This document shows positions 27,826-35,575 of a DNA stretch of 64,000 nucleotides, piece after piece (the stretch's first letter is position 1; each line of letters begins with the position of its first letter). Made by a program: the position numbers and the translations under genes. The stretch is from Firmicutes bacterium HGW-Firmicutes-14 (GTDB taxonomy: Bacteria > Bacillota > Thermincolia > Thermincolales > UBA2595), in assembly GCA_002840275.1 (NCBI GenBank), contig PHAB01000005.1, positions 1 through 64,000 of the forward strand. Reading direction: 5' to 3'. The notes beneath the pieces are model-generated. The model saw nothing but the letters and a program-made list of their open reading frames with translations. It searched no databases and was not told where the DNA came from.

Positions 27826-28950
27826 GTGTACCGGGATGACAGGGATTTTTATGTGGGTGAACGCAGACCGGGTCTGATATCCTATCTTTTGACAGCTTTG
27901 CTTGGAGCTGTGATTGGAGGATTCATTGTCGTATTCGCTTTTCAGGTACTGGCAGCCGGTAATCAGGAACTTGGTAACAGGGAACCTGACCAGGCTCAGC
28001 CGCCGGTTGCTGCCGGTGTTGCATCACCGGTAGTTCAAATTGCTGAAAAAGTAGGCCCGGCCGTAGTCGGAATCAGCAACCGGATAGATGTCTCCACTTA
28101 TTTTACCCACCAGAGGGTTGAGAAAGGCTTCGGGTCAGGGGTTATATTCAGGGAAGATGGGTACATAGTGACTAATTTTCATGTAATTGAAGATTCTGAC
28201 CAGTTGATAATCCACCTGGCTAATGGTGAAAAACTGCCGGGCGAAGTTATCGGAGTGGACCGCCGCACCGACCTGGCAGTGCTGAAGGTAAATAAAAAAG
28301 GCCTGAAGACGGCCAAATTCGGTAATTCTGACAAGGTGAGGGTCGGGGAACTGGCTGTTGCAATAGGCAGTCCTCTTGGTGAGGAATTTGCCAGTACGGT
28401 CACTGCGGGTGTGATAAGCGCCCTGAACAGGACTGTGGACCTGGATGAACAGAGGTTCCGCCTCCTTCAGACGGATGCTGCCATTAACCCCGGTAACAGC
28501 GGCGGCGCCCTGGTTAATTCAGGGAGTGAAGTAATAGGTATAAACAGTATCAAAATTGTGGATATAAATGTGGAAGGAATAAACTTTGCCATCCCGAGCA
28601 ATACTGTTAGACCGATTGTCGAATCCATAATTGAGCACGGCAAGGTTATCAGGCCGTGGATTGGAATTCTCGGCGGGAGTGTCGACCCTGCTATGGTGGA
28701 ACGGTTCAATCTGGGGGCCAAAGAAGGAGTTTTTATCAGTGAACTTCCCTCAGGAAGCCCTGCCGGCAAAGCAGGAATTAAAGCCGGTGATGTGATAGTA
28801 TCCTTCAACAAAAAGGACATTAAAGAATTTGAAGACCTTCGTGAGAACATCGAAGAACTTAAGATCGGGGACAAGGCTGAGGTGGTTGTCATAAGAGGCA
28901 AGGACAAACAGACATTTACCGTGACCCTGGAACAGATGCCTGACCAGTAG
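27826..28950 (+). CDS. htrA: HtrA/DegP-type membrane serine protease
   Basis: GTG 27826 after GGAGGTG. 374 residues: one N-terminal membrane helix (about 20-45), a trypsin-like domain with triad H119 (NFHVIED), D149 (RRTDLAV) and S225 (NPGNSGGAL), and a C-terminal PDZ domain (about 280-370). It degrades misfolded exported proteins at the outer face of the membrane. Gene order walJ-htrA matches the Bacillus walJ-htrC arrangement. It ends in a strong bidirectional terminator facing the Agr locus. Confidence 0.95.
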   Translation: MYRDDRDFYVGERRPGLISYLLTALLGAVIGGFIVVFAFQVLAAGNQELGNREPDQAQPPVAAGVASPVVQIAEKVGPAVVGISNRIDVSTYFTHQRVEKGFGSGVIFREDGYIVTNFHVIEDSDQLIIHLANGEKLPGEVIGVDRRTDLAVLKVNKKGLKTAKFGNSDKVRVGELAVAIGSPLGEEFASTVTAGVISALNRTVDLDEQRFRLLQTDAAINPGNSGGALVNSGSEVIGINSIKIVDINVEGINFAIPSNTVRPIVESIIEHGKVIRPWIGILGGSVDPAMVERFNLGAKEGVFISELPSGSPAGKAGIKAGDVIVSFNKKDIKEFEDLRENIEELKIGDKAEVVVIRGKDKQTFTVTLEQMPDQ

Positions 28951-28961
28951 ACCAGTGAATG

Positions 28962-29023
28962 AAAGAGGTCAAATGTTTCCCGCCGGCGGAGATTCCGCGG
29001 AGGGATTCATTTGACCTCTTTTT
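28962..29023. terminator. bidirectional terminator between htrA and the Agr locus
   Basis: 14-base arms at 28962-28975 and 29008-29021 enclose an inner GC-rich hairpin. T residues follow on the plus side and a complementary A-rich edge serves the minus side. Confidence 0.85.
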
Positions 29024-29789
29024 ACTCCGAACCCATTTCAAGAAGTTCGTACAGCATCTTTACCTTTGACCTGCTTATCAGGGCATCATTATTGGAATTG
29101 AAAAACTTTACGAGATATGAATTATCTCCCCAGGGTATTATTCTTTCAACTTTCTTCAGATTGATGAGGTAACACTTGTGAGACCGGAAGAAATCCATGG
29201 GGTTCAGCCTTTTCTCCAGGTCCATTATTGTTTCATGGGTTTCATATCTTCCTTTTGTGGTATGGATTATTGTTTTTTTCCGTTCCTTTTCAATATAGTA
29301 AACCGAATCTGATTCGATAAAGTGCAGCTCATAACCACATTTGACATATAACTTTTCAGAAGCCTTAAAAATGGTATAGAGCTTCTGCAGGTCCAACTCC
29401 CTTTCTTTCATACTGCTCCGTATCTTGTCCAGGGCTTTTTCAACCCTGTCTGCCTTGAAAGGTTTTAGGATGTAGTCAAAGGACGAAACCTCAAAAGCTT
29501 CCACTGCAAAATCGGAATGGCCGGTGACAAATATGATCATGAGGTCCTCATTTTTACCAAGCAACTTTTTGACGGCTGTCATACCATCCATTTCAGGCAT
29601 TTCAATATCGACAAACAGGACCTGGGGTTTTATCTTCTTTGCTATGCTAACCAGTTCCCTGCCGTTTGCTGCTTCTCCGACCACTTCAATGTCAGGATGT
29701 TGTTCAAGGATACTTCTGAGGAAGGCGCGGTTATGGGGGTCATCTTCAGCAATGATCACTGTAATGGGCTTTTGAGGCATGGCTGTCAT
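29022..29789 (-). CDS. LytTR-family response regulator (AgrA-like)
   Basis: 255 residues with a receiver domain (about 8-130; acidic pair AEDD, phospho-acceptor D61 in FVDIEMPEMDG, K in YILKPF) and a C-terminal LytTR DNA-binding domain (about 150-250). Two starts are possible: ATG 29789 lies only 3 bases after GGAGG, ATG 29780 lies 12 after; I keep the longer. It is the last gene of the Agr-like cluster and would be phosphorylated by one or both receptor kinases upstream. A candidate LytTR operator lies at 32042-32071. Confidence 0.9.
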   Translation of the reverse strand: MTAMPQKPITVIIAEDDPHNRAFLRSILEQHPDIEVVGEAANGRELVSIAKKIKPQVLFVDIEMPEMDGMTAVKKLLGKNEDLMIIFVTGHSDFAVEAFEVSSFDYILKPFKADRVEKALDKIRSSMKERELDLQKLYTIFKASEKLYVKCGYELHFIESDSVYYIEKERKKTIIHTTKGRYETHETIMDLEKRLNPMDFFRSHKCYLINLKKVERIIPWGDNSYLVKFFNSNNDALISRSKVKMLYELLEMGSE

Positions 29790-29804
29790 TAACCTCCTTT
29801 ACAT

Positions 29805-29839
29805 GGCAAAAAGGGTAGTAGAAACTACCCTTTTTTGCC
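29805..29839 (-). terminator. terminator between agrD and the regulator gene
   Basis: Nearly perfect 15-16 base arms (GGCAAAAAGGGTAGT and its complement) around a 4-base loop, with the T-run inside the descending arm on both strands. It directly abuts the agrD stop, so regulator expression depends on read-through or a separate start. Confidence 0.75.
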
Positions 29840-29970
29840 TACCTCAGTTCTTTCGGGGCTTCAGGTTGGTAGGTAATTGCCCATGAATATGTACCTGCTC
29901 CTGCGCTGGCTGCCAGGCTGATCAGTGCAACAACTAACATTACGGCAAACATACGGAATTTTGCAAACAT
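29839..29970 (-). CDS. agrD: AgrD-like cyclic lactone autoinducer precursor (Ser variant)
   Basis: ATG 29970, with AAGGAGGTG 9 bases upstream. The 43-residue peptide has an amphipathic N-terminus (MFAKFRMFAV), a hydrophobic middle, the candidate core TYSWAIT, and a C-terminal YQPEAPKEL recognition tail typical of clostridial AgrD peptides. The position normally filled by the ring-forming cysteine, five residues before the Tyr of YQPE, is serine, which predicts an ester lactone rather than a thiolactone. It lies directly after agrB (14 bases), the usual order. There is no cysteine anywhere in the peptide. Confidence 0.88.
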   Translation of the reverse strand: MFAKFRMFAVMLVVALISLAASAGAGTYSWAITYQPEAPKELR

Positions 29971-29984
29971 ATTTTTTCACCTCC

Positions 29985-30626
29985 TTATTTTACCTTGGCT
30001 AATAGTAAGCCATTATCCACTGCCCTGATAAACAAGTGGCCCGGAGGGGTAACAAGGAAACCCTGCCATAATACACCAAAGCTTGAAGATGTTATAAAAA
30101 GCGATTGTAACTTTAGATCATTAACAAGATACATAAAGATTAAAAGAACAAGAAGCCAAAGGGTTATGCTGATATAGGTGTGTTTTTTGACCTTCCGAGT
30201 GAGGGCCCCAGAATGTTCTTTATAATTGATGCTGTAACCAGGGCCAAAATATTCTATAATGATCACAAATATTACCGATGATATAAGTGCAAACAATAGA
30301 AGGTAATTTCCTGATATTATGCCAATAAGTGATTCTGAAAGAAATACCAGCAGAGAGAAAAAGATAAGGGTTGTGATTAGGCATCGGAAACTTGATGAGC
30401 AGTGCTGTCCTCCGGTTAACACCCTTAGGGGAACTGCGGTAGATAAGAAGAACAGCATGGGAGTTAAGAGTCCCATTAAATAGGCTGATAAAATCAAAAT
30501 TAAAAGCTTTACTGATTCTCCTATGATAAGCTCAAGCCCGTAAGCAAGGACCGGCGCTTTACCGGGTTCATTTATTAACTGGGAAAGGTAATCCCCGAGC
30601 TTCAAAGACAGACCGCGTATTGACAC
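29985..30626 (-). CDS. agrB: AgrB-like accessory gene regulator protease
   Basis: GTG 30626 with AGGAGGTG upstream, overlapping the end of the kinase gene. 213 residues, several membrane segments. The catalytic pair of AgrB is present: His in GGQHCSSSFRC and Cys seven residues later. AgrB removes the C-terminal tail of AgrD and forms the macrocycle. Adjacent agrD and receptor genes make the assignment firm. Confidence 0.93.
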   Translation of the reverse strand: MSIRGLSLKLGDYLSQLINEPGKAPVLAYGLELIIGESVKLLILILSAYLMGLLTPMLFFLSTAVPLRVLTGGQHCSSSFRCLITTLIFFSLLVFLSESLIGIISGNYLLLFALISSVIFVIIIEYFGPGYSINYKEHSGALTRKVKKHTYISITLWLLVLLIFMYLVNDLKLQSLFITSSSFGVLWQGFLVTPPGHLFIRAVDNGLLLAKVK

Positions 30627-30637
30627 AAAGGCACCTC

Positions 30638-31975
30638 CTATTTTACCGGGATTATGACACTGAAGGTTGTTCCATCTTCTTCCGAACTTCTGAGGGAGAT
30701 TTCGCCTCCGTTTCTTTCTACAAGGTCCTTGACAACCGCCAGGCCTAACCCTGAATGATTATCTTTAGTTGAGAAACCGCTGCTAAACACCTTAGCCATA
30801 TCATCGGCTTGTATAACAGGGCGGGGATTACATACATCAAATACAAATACAAAAGCGAATTTTTTCAGTGATACCTTGACCCGGCGGTATTCAGCCGGTT
30901 GTTGGGCAACCGCCTCAAGGGCATTGTCAATCAGGTTTCCCAGAATTTTAACAATTTCAAAGGGTTTAAGACTAAGACCATCCAATGGAGTTTCGATCCT
31001 GATTTCGAGGTTGATGTTGTGTCTTTCCGCGATGGCTGTTTTGGCATTGAACAATGCACTGAGCACAGGGTCTTTAACCTTTATTACATTACTGAGATTT
31101 TGGATTTCTTCAAGCAGGTTGTCCATATACTTGATTGCTTCCTGGGATTGGTCGGTGTTCAACATCGAATAAATTACCTGTACGTGGTGAATAAAATCAT
31201 GTCTCTGGGCTCTGATGGTGACAAAAAGTTTATTAATATTGTCTATAAAGGCTTCCTGTGTTTCTATAATCGATTCCTTTTCTGATAGTTCAAGCAGTCT
31301 TTTCAGAAAGAAAATTGAGACTATTGGAATAGTAAACAGGAGCAAGCTTATGGTGGCAGTAAAAATAAGGTTGTTCATGGAAGGCCAGTCAGTAGTATTC
31401 TTAATAAAAATTGTCAGGTTCAAAGCTCCGGATAGGGTAGCTTGAATTAGAACAAGACCGATGATAAGCAAAGTAATCTTTTCCCCGGTGTTCCTGGGAC
31501 GCAAAAGCCCGGAGGGTTGTATTAGTGAAATGTTTTTTTTCAAAAGAACAATTGTTATAGCTCCCATGAGTGAAAGGTGTACCCACCCTGTTAGTATGCG
31601 TAAATATGTGTTGTGAACAATCTCTTGTGTTGTTAGACCTGTAATTGCTGAAACTAGGGGATAGGATATCATTTCCGCCAGAAAAATTATTATGGAGGCC
31701 GTCATGATAAGGTAAAACGCCCGCAAAAGTGGTACCCTGAGATATTTCCAGGTAAGAAAAATAAACACAGGAATCTGAATCGCCATGTTGAGTCCGAACT
31801 GAATAGGAAGTGCCCGGACAATATAGGTTACCAGGGCGAGGGAAATACCCAGCAACACGACCCTGTATAAGTTTTCCTGTACCTTGTAGCCATAAATTGC
31901 GGAACACAGAGAGATTAAGATGATGCTTTCGGGGATGGAGTACAAAAGAAGAATTAGAATTGGCATTTTTTCCAT
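30638..31975 (-). CDS. AgrC-like receptor histidine kinase, copy 1
   Basis: 445 residues; ATG 31975 after GGGAGGAGG. About seven N-terminal membrane helices (to about 225), a helical dimerisation segment with the phospho-acceptor H259 in RAQRHDF, and a GHKL ATPase domain (about 320-445) with GNLIDNALEA and HSGLGLA. This is the layout of peptide pheromone receptors such as AgrC. Copy 2 at 32151-33488 has the same length and aligns without gaps through residue 260; the first 80 residues are about 60% identical by hand count. It lies directly upstream of agrB and overlaps its ribosome site. Confidence 0.92.
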   Translation of the reverse strand: MEKMPILILLLYSIPESIILISLCSAIYGYKVQENLYRVVLLGISLALVTYIVRALPIQFGLNMAIQIPVFIFLTWKYLRVPLLRAFYLIMTASIIIFLAEMISYPLVSAITGLTTQEIVHNTYLRILTGWVHLSLMGAITIVLLKKNISLIQPSGLLRPRNTGEKITLLIIGLVLIQATLSGALNLTIFIKNTTDWPSMNNLIFTATISLLLFTIPIVSIFFLKRLLELSEKESIIETQEAFIDNINKLFVTIRAQRHDFIHHVQVIYSMLNTDQSQEAIKYMDNLLEEIQNLSNVIKVKDPVLSALFNAKTAIAERHNINLEIRIETPLDGLSLKPFEIVKILGNLIDNALEAVAQQPAEYRRVKVSLKKFAFVFVFDVCNPRPVIQADDMAKVFSSGFSTKDNHSGLGLAVVKDLVERNGGEISLRSSEEDGTTFSVIIPVK

Positions 31976-32041
31976 TTAGTCAAGTCCTCCTCCCTTACAG
32001 GATTATTTTTAGATTTATGTTGTCTCTCCTTCTCAATCGGC

Positions 32042-32071
32042 ATAAAATGCGGTAATTGAGGGATAAAATGC
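32042..32071. promoter_or_regulatory. candidate LytTR operator (9-12-9 direct repeat)
   Basis: ATAAAATGC at 32042-32050 is repeated exactly at 32063-32071, with a 12-base spacer. LytTR regulators such as AgrA and ComE bind paired 9-base direct repeats with about 12 bases between them. It lies in the 175-base gap between the two kinase genes, upstream of the minus-strand kinase-agrB-agrD genes, where the LytTR regulator of the same locus would be expected to act. Confidence 0.6.
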
Positions 32072-32150
32072 CGGAACAATGGATTAAAATACAAAAAAAC
32101 GGAAACATCTTAGCCGGGCCCCCAGAAATGGAAATTGTGGGCAAAAGCAA

Positions 32151-33488
32151 TCATAGGGGAATCTTAACGGTAAAAACGGTTCCACCGGATTCACTACTGT
32201 GGACTTCAACCGATCCGCTATTCTCATATATAAGTTTTTTAACTATAAATAAACCCTGTCCCGAATGGGCGCCATCCTTAGTGGAAAAGCCCGGTTCAAA
32301 GATATTTTTCAATATTTCTCCGGGAATAACCGGCCGGGGGTTGGCTATCTGGAAAATGCAAAAATTATTCTGCATGAAAACATTTAAGATGACCCTACGG
32401 AACTCTTTATTTTGTTCCTGGACGGCATCTATTGCATTGTCGAGAAGATTTCCAAGTATTTTGACCAGGTCAAAGGACTTAATCCGGAGGGTTTTTAGAG
32501 GACAGGTAATGTTTATCTCCAGATTTATACCATGGGCAACTGCCATAGCCTGTTTACTTCTTAAGAGGGCTGTCACGGCGAGATTATCGACGCTTAAAAT
32601 TTCTCCGGTCTCCCTGTTTTCACCCACCAACTGGGTGAGATAATCATATGCTTCACCATGTTTTTTCAGTTGCAATAAACCCTGGATAACCTGAAGATGG
32701 TTAGCGAAATCATGCCTTTGACTCTTTAAAGTTAAGACCAGGTTGTTAATGTTTTCCAACATCACTTCCTGTGCTGCTCTGGTTGCTTCGTGTTCACTAA
32801 TGTCAAAAACTTTTTTTACAATGAAAATTGAAACAAGGGGAATGATAATTAGGGCGATTCCCGCTATTGTTTTTAATAATTGGTCATTAAAGAGTACCGG
32901 CACGATGTTGTTCTGACCAATCATATATGTTATTTGCAGGAGGCCTGCCAGTATGGCCTGAATTAATGCCGTAAACACAATAACGGCCATTTTATTACTA
33001 AAGGCGGTATTTTTCAAGAACTTACAGGCAGAAACAAAAGTTATCTGTTTTTTTAATATAAATAATGTTAAGATCAACAAACTGAACAAAGTTACTGAGG
33101 AACATAACATCCAGAGCCACCCATTGGCAAGCAAATTTTTGAGTGGATAGCCGGTTATCAGTGCTGCCAGAGTAAACACAATACTTTCAAGTAAAGAAAT
33201 CACTGTAAAACCTGTCAAAATTATTAACAAAGACTTCTTGAAGGAAATTTTTAAAAGATGGACCGTAAGAAAGATGAATATCGGAATCTGAATCAATACA
33301 TTTAGTCCCAGCTTTATGGGAAGAAGACGGACAAAATATGTTGTCAGGGCCAGACAGATACTAAGTAAAAATATTCTCTTGAAATTGCTTTTTACATTAT
33401 ATCCATAAAGGGAAGAGCTTAGAGAAATGAGGAGAATGCTCTCCGGAATGGAATAGAAAAATAATACAAATAAGGGGATTTTTAACAT
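32151..33488 (-). CDS. AgrC-like receptor histidine kinase, copy 2
   Basis: 445 residues; ATG 33488 after GAGGGAGA. Same architecture as copy 1: about seven membrane helices, H259 in KSQRHDF, and an ATPase domain with GNLLDNAIDA and HSGQGLF. The glycine of the lid differs slightly (SGQG versus SGLG). It is the first gene of the minus-strand Agr cluster and is separated from copy 1 by 175 bases that hold the 9-12-9 repeat. No second agrD is visible beside it, so either both kinases read the same peptide or this one senses another signal. Confidence 0.9.
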   Translation of the reverse strand: MLKIPLFVLFFYSIPESILLISLSSSLYGYNVKSNFKRIFLLSICLALTTYFVRLLPIKLGLNVLIQIPIFIFLTVHLLKISFKKSLLIILTGFTVISLLESIVFTLAALITGYPLKNLLANGWLWMLCSSVTLFSLLILTLFILKKQITFVSACKFLKNTAFSNKMAVIVFTALIQAILAGLLQITYMIGQNNIVPVLFNDQLLKTIAGIALIIIPLVSIFIVKKVFDISEHEATRAAQEVMLENINNLVLTLKSQRHDFANHLQVIQGLLQLKKHGEAYDYLTQLVGENRETGEILSVDNLAVTALLRSKQAMAVAHGINLEINITCPLKTLRIKSFDLVKILGNLLDNAIDAVQEQNKEFRRVILNVFMQNNFCIFQIANPRPVIPGEILKNIFEPGFSTKDGAHSGQGLFIVKKLIYENSGSVEVHSSESGGTVFTVKIPL

Positions 33489-33646
33489 TAGATTTCTCCC
33501 TCACCCTTCCAAATAGATTCGTCCAATATCTGCAAGATTCGCCATTTTTATATTAAATCCTTGTTTTAAAGCTGATAGATGCTGAGGAAATCGATTATGG
33601 TATAATAAACCATAAGCAGCCATAGCCGGATTGGAGGGGGAAGTGG

Positions 33647-34126
33647 TTGAACATTACTATTATTGCAGTCGGTAAAATAAAGGAACGATACATTTCCGAC
33701 GGTATTGGGGAGTTTTTAAAACGCCTCAGGCCATATGCTGATGTGGAAATAAAAGAAGCTGCCGACGAAAAAGCCCCGGAAAACCTGAGTCCTAAGGAAG
33801 AGGACCAGGTCAGGGGCAGGGAAGCCGACAGAATTATACGTTTCATTAAACCCGGGCAGGTAGTTATTGCTCTGGATATCGAGGGGGCAGCCGTTTCCTC
33901 AGAGCAGCTTGCCGGAATGGTCAGGGAATGGGGCTTGGCCGGAAAAAGCGACCTGTGTTTTATCATTGGGGGATCACTGGGCTTACACCGAAGTGTTACA
34001 GATCGGGCGGACCTGCGGCTCTCCTTCGGAAGAATGACTTTCCCCCACCAGTTGATGAGGCTGATTTTGCTGGAGCAGATATACAGGGCTTTTAAGATAA
34101 ACCGGGGTGAACCGTATCATAAGTGA
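33647..34126 (+). CDS. rlmH: 23S rRNA (pseudouridine1915-N3)-methyltransferase
   Basis: TTG start at 33647 after GGAGGGGG at 33632-33639; an overlapping GTG at 33643 is out of frame. 159 residues, standard for the SPOUT-class RlmH. Hallmarks: NITIIAVGKIKERY, LDIEGAAVSSEQ, FIIGGSLGL and the C-terminal HQLMRLILLEQIYRAF. A TATAAT at 33601-33606 is a likely -10. In Bacillus rlmH (yydA) follows htrC; here the Agr cluster separates them. Confidence 0.96.
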   Translation: MNITIIAVGKIKERYISDGIGEFLKRLRPYADVEIKEAADEKAPENLSPKEEDQVRGREADRIIRFIKPGQVVIALDIEGAAVSSEQLAGMVREWGLAGKSDLCFIIGGSLGLHRSVTDRADLRLSFGRMTFPHQLMRLILLEQIYRAFKINRGEPYHK

Positions 34127-34215
34127 CGGAACGCCATTGTTACCGGGCGCTTTTATCCTGCATGTTAATTATTGACATTTGCTCAGAAGTTCAATATAAT
34201 ATTAATAATTAAATA

Positions 34216-34405
34216 AATTGGTTTTAGGTGCCCTTAAATGGGAGAATAGGGAACCGGGTGTAAATCCCGGACGGACCCGCCACTGTAAAGTTTGAGCCGA
34301 TACCATGCCACTCCGTATAAAGGGGGAAGGGGTATTTAGGCAATGACACTGAGTCAGGAGACCTGCCTATAACCTGTTGGTGCAGCCTCGGGGTGAGGTG
34401 AACTG
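34216..34405 (+). promoter_or_regulatory. cobalamin riboswitch
   Basis: The conserved elements of a B12 riboswitch occur in order: GGTGCCC...GGGAATAGGG-type P3 region, GAACCGGGTG, the core CCGCCACTGTAA, and a 3' segment with GTCAGGAGACCTGCC. A terminator follows at 34419-34456. It should repress the downstream dehydrogenase / TrpD-like / 70-residue gene set when adenosyl- or other cobalamin is abundant. Confidence 0.93.
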
Positions 34406-34418
34406 GTGAGGAGTTGGT

Positions 34419-34456
34419 AATCCACACTTGTAATTTGGTGTGGATTTTTTATTTTT
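34419..34456 (+). terminator. riboswitch-controlled terminator
   Basis: AATCCACAC (34419-34427) pairs with GTGTGGATT (34438-34446), followed by TTTTATTTTT. It is placed between the B12 aptamer and the ribosome site at 34466. Confidence 0.88.
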
Positions 34457-34477
34457 AAAATGATAGGAGGTGAAGAA

Positions 34478-35524
34478 ATGAAAGCCGCACTCTTGGAAGG
34501 GGTAAAAGACATGCGAATTACAGATATACCTACCCCCAAATGCCGAAAAGGTGAGGTTTTGGTTCGTGTTGCTGTCTCTGGAATCTGCAGAACTGATATG
34601 AAGGCATATTACCTGGGGCAGAGGGATTTGCGGCTGCCACGGGTGTTAGGACATGAAATAACCGGGGTTGTTGAACAAATAGGACGGGGGGTTGCATGTG
34701 TACAACCCGGTGACCGGGTTCAGATAGCACCAGGCCTTTCGTGCGGGGTCTGTCCGTATTGCCAGGCAGGATTGGACCATCTATGCGACCGGGTAAAAGT
34801 TATGGGGTTCCACTATGATGGGGGATTTGCCGAGTTTGTCCTCATCCCTGAAACCGGGGTAAATAACGGTGTCCTGAATAAAATTCCTGACCATGTCTCT
34901 TTTGAGGAAGCAGCATTGGTAGAACCCCTGGCATGCAGCATTAATATGCAGGAAACCGCCTCCATCGGTTTGGGGGATTTAGTTGTGATATTTGGAGCAG
35001 GGCCACTTGGGATACTAAATGCCAAGCTTGCCAGGGTCAGGGGGGCTGGCCCGATTATTCTTGTGGAAAAAAGCAAAATCAGGTTAGCGTCGGTTACTAA
35101 GTATTTTGACTACAGTGTTGATGCGCTGGAGGATAATGTTATTGATCGAATACAGGAGATATCCGGCGGGAGAGGTGTTAATGCTGTTGTCCCCTGCTGC
35201 CCGGAGCCAAAAGCTTTTGTCGAGGGGTTGTTAGTGTTGGCAAAAAGGGGGAGACTTTGTTTCTTCAGTGGGGTATTGATAGATTCCCCTTCGCCTCCAA
35301 TAGATATAAACCTTATCCATTACAAAGAACTTTCGGTCTATGGTGCCTATGGCTGTTCAACTTCGCATAATAAGATGGCCCTGGAATTAATAGCTGACGG
35401 ATCAATAAATGTCCGGGACATGGTAACCCTTACTGTTCCGTTGAAAGAAGTTTTAAGCGGTATTGAATTAGTTGCAGGAAGTAAAGAAACAAAAATAGTT
35501 GTAGACATGTCTTTATCCACCTGA
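34478..35524 (+). CDS. zinc-dependent medium-chain dehydrogenase
   Basis: ATG 34478 after AGGAGGTGA (an in-frame ATG at 34460 precedes that site). 348 residues. Catalytic zinc ligands appear in GICRTD and GHE; the structural zinc loop is CGVCPYCQAGLDHLC; the nucleotide-binding motif is FGAGPLG with an acidic VEKS after strand 2, suggesting NAD. It resembles sorbitol/threonine dehydrogenases, but the substrate cannot be deduced. First gene under a cobalamin riboswitch, an uncommon location for this family. Confidence 0.87.
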   Translation: MKAALLEGVKDMRITDIPTPKCRKGEVLVRVAVSGICRTDMKAYYLGQRDLRLPRVLGHEITGVVEQIGRGVACVQPGDRVQIAPGLSCGVCPYCQAGLDHLCDRVKVMGFHYDGGFAEFVLIPETGVNNGVLNKIPDHVSFEEAALVEPLACSINMQETASIGLGDLVVIFGAGPLGILNAKLARVRGAGPIILVEKSKIRLASVTKYFDYSVDALEDNVIDRIQEISGGRGVNAVVPCCPEPKAFVEGLLVLAKRGRLCFFSGVLIDSPSPPIDINLIHYKELSVYGAYGCSTSHNKMALELIADGSINVRDMVTLTVPLKEVLSGIELVAGSKETKIVVDMSLST

Positions 35525-35575
35525 CGCCAAGAACTCTGTTGATAACACATGTTTATTAAAAGGAGGAAAGTTTAA

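Noticed and set aside
31995-32108. 37-residue minus-strand frame between the two receptor kinases, considered as a second AgrD
   Set aside because: No ribosome-binding site, no PxxPxEL-like tail, and it overlaps the 9-12-9 repeat; more likely chance.
32056-32643. 195-codon plus-strand frame
   Set aside because: Mostly antisense to receptor kinase copy 2; no credible start or motif.
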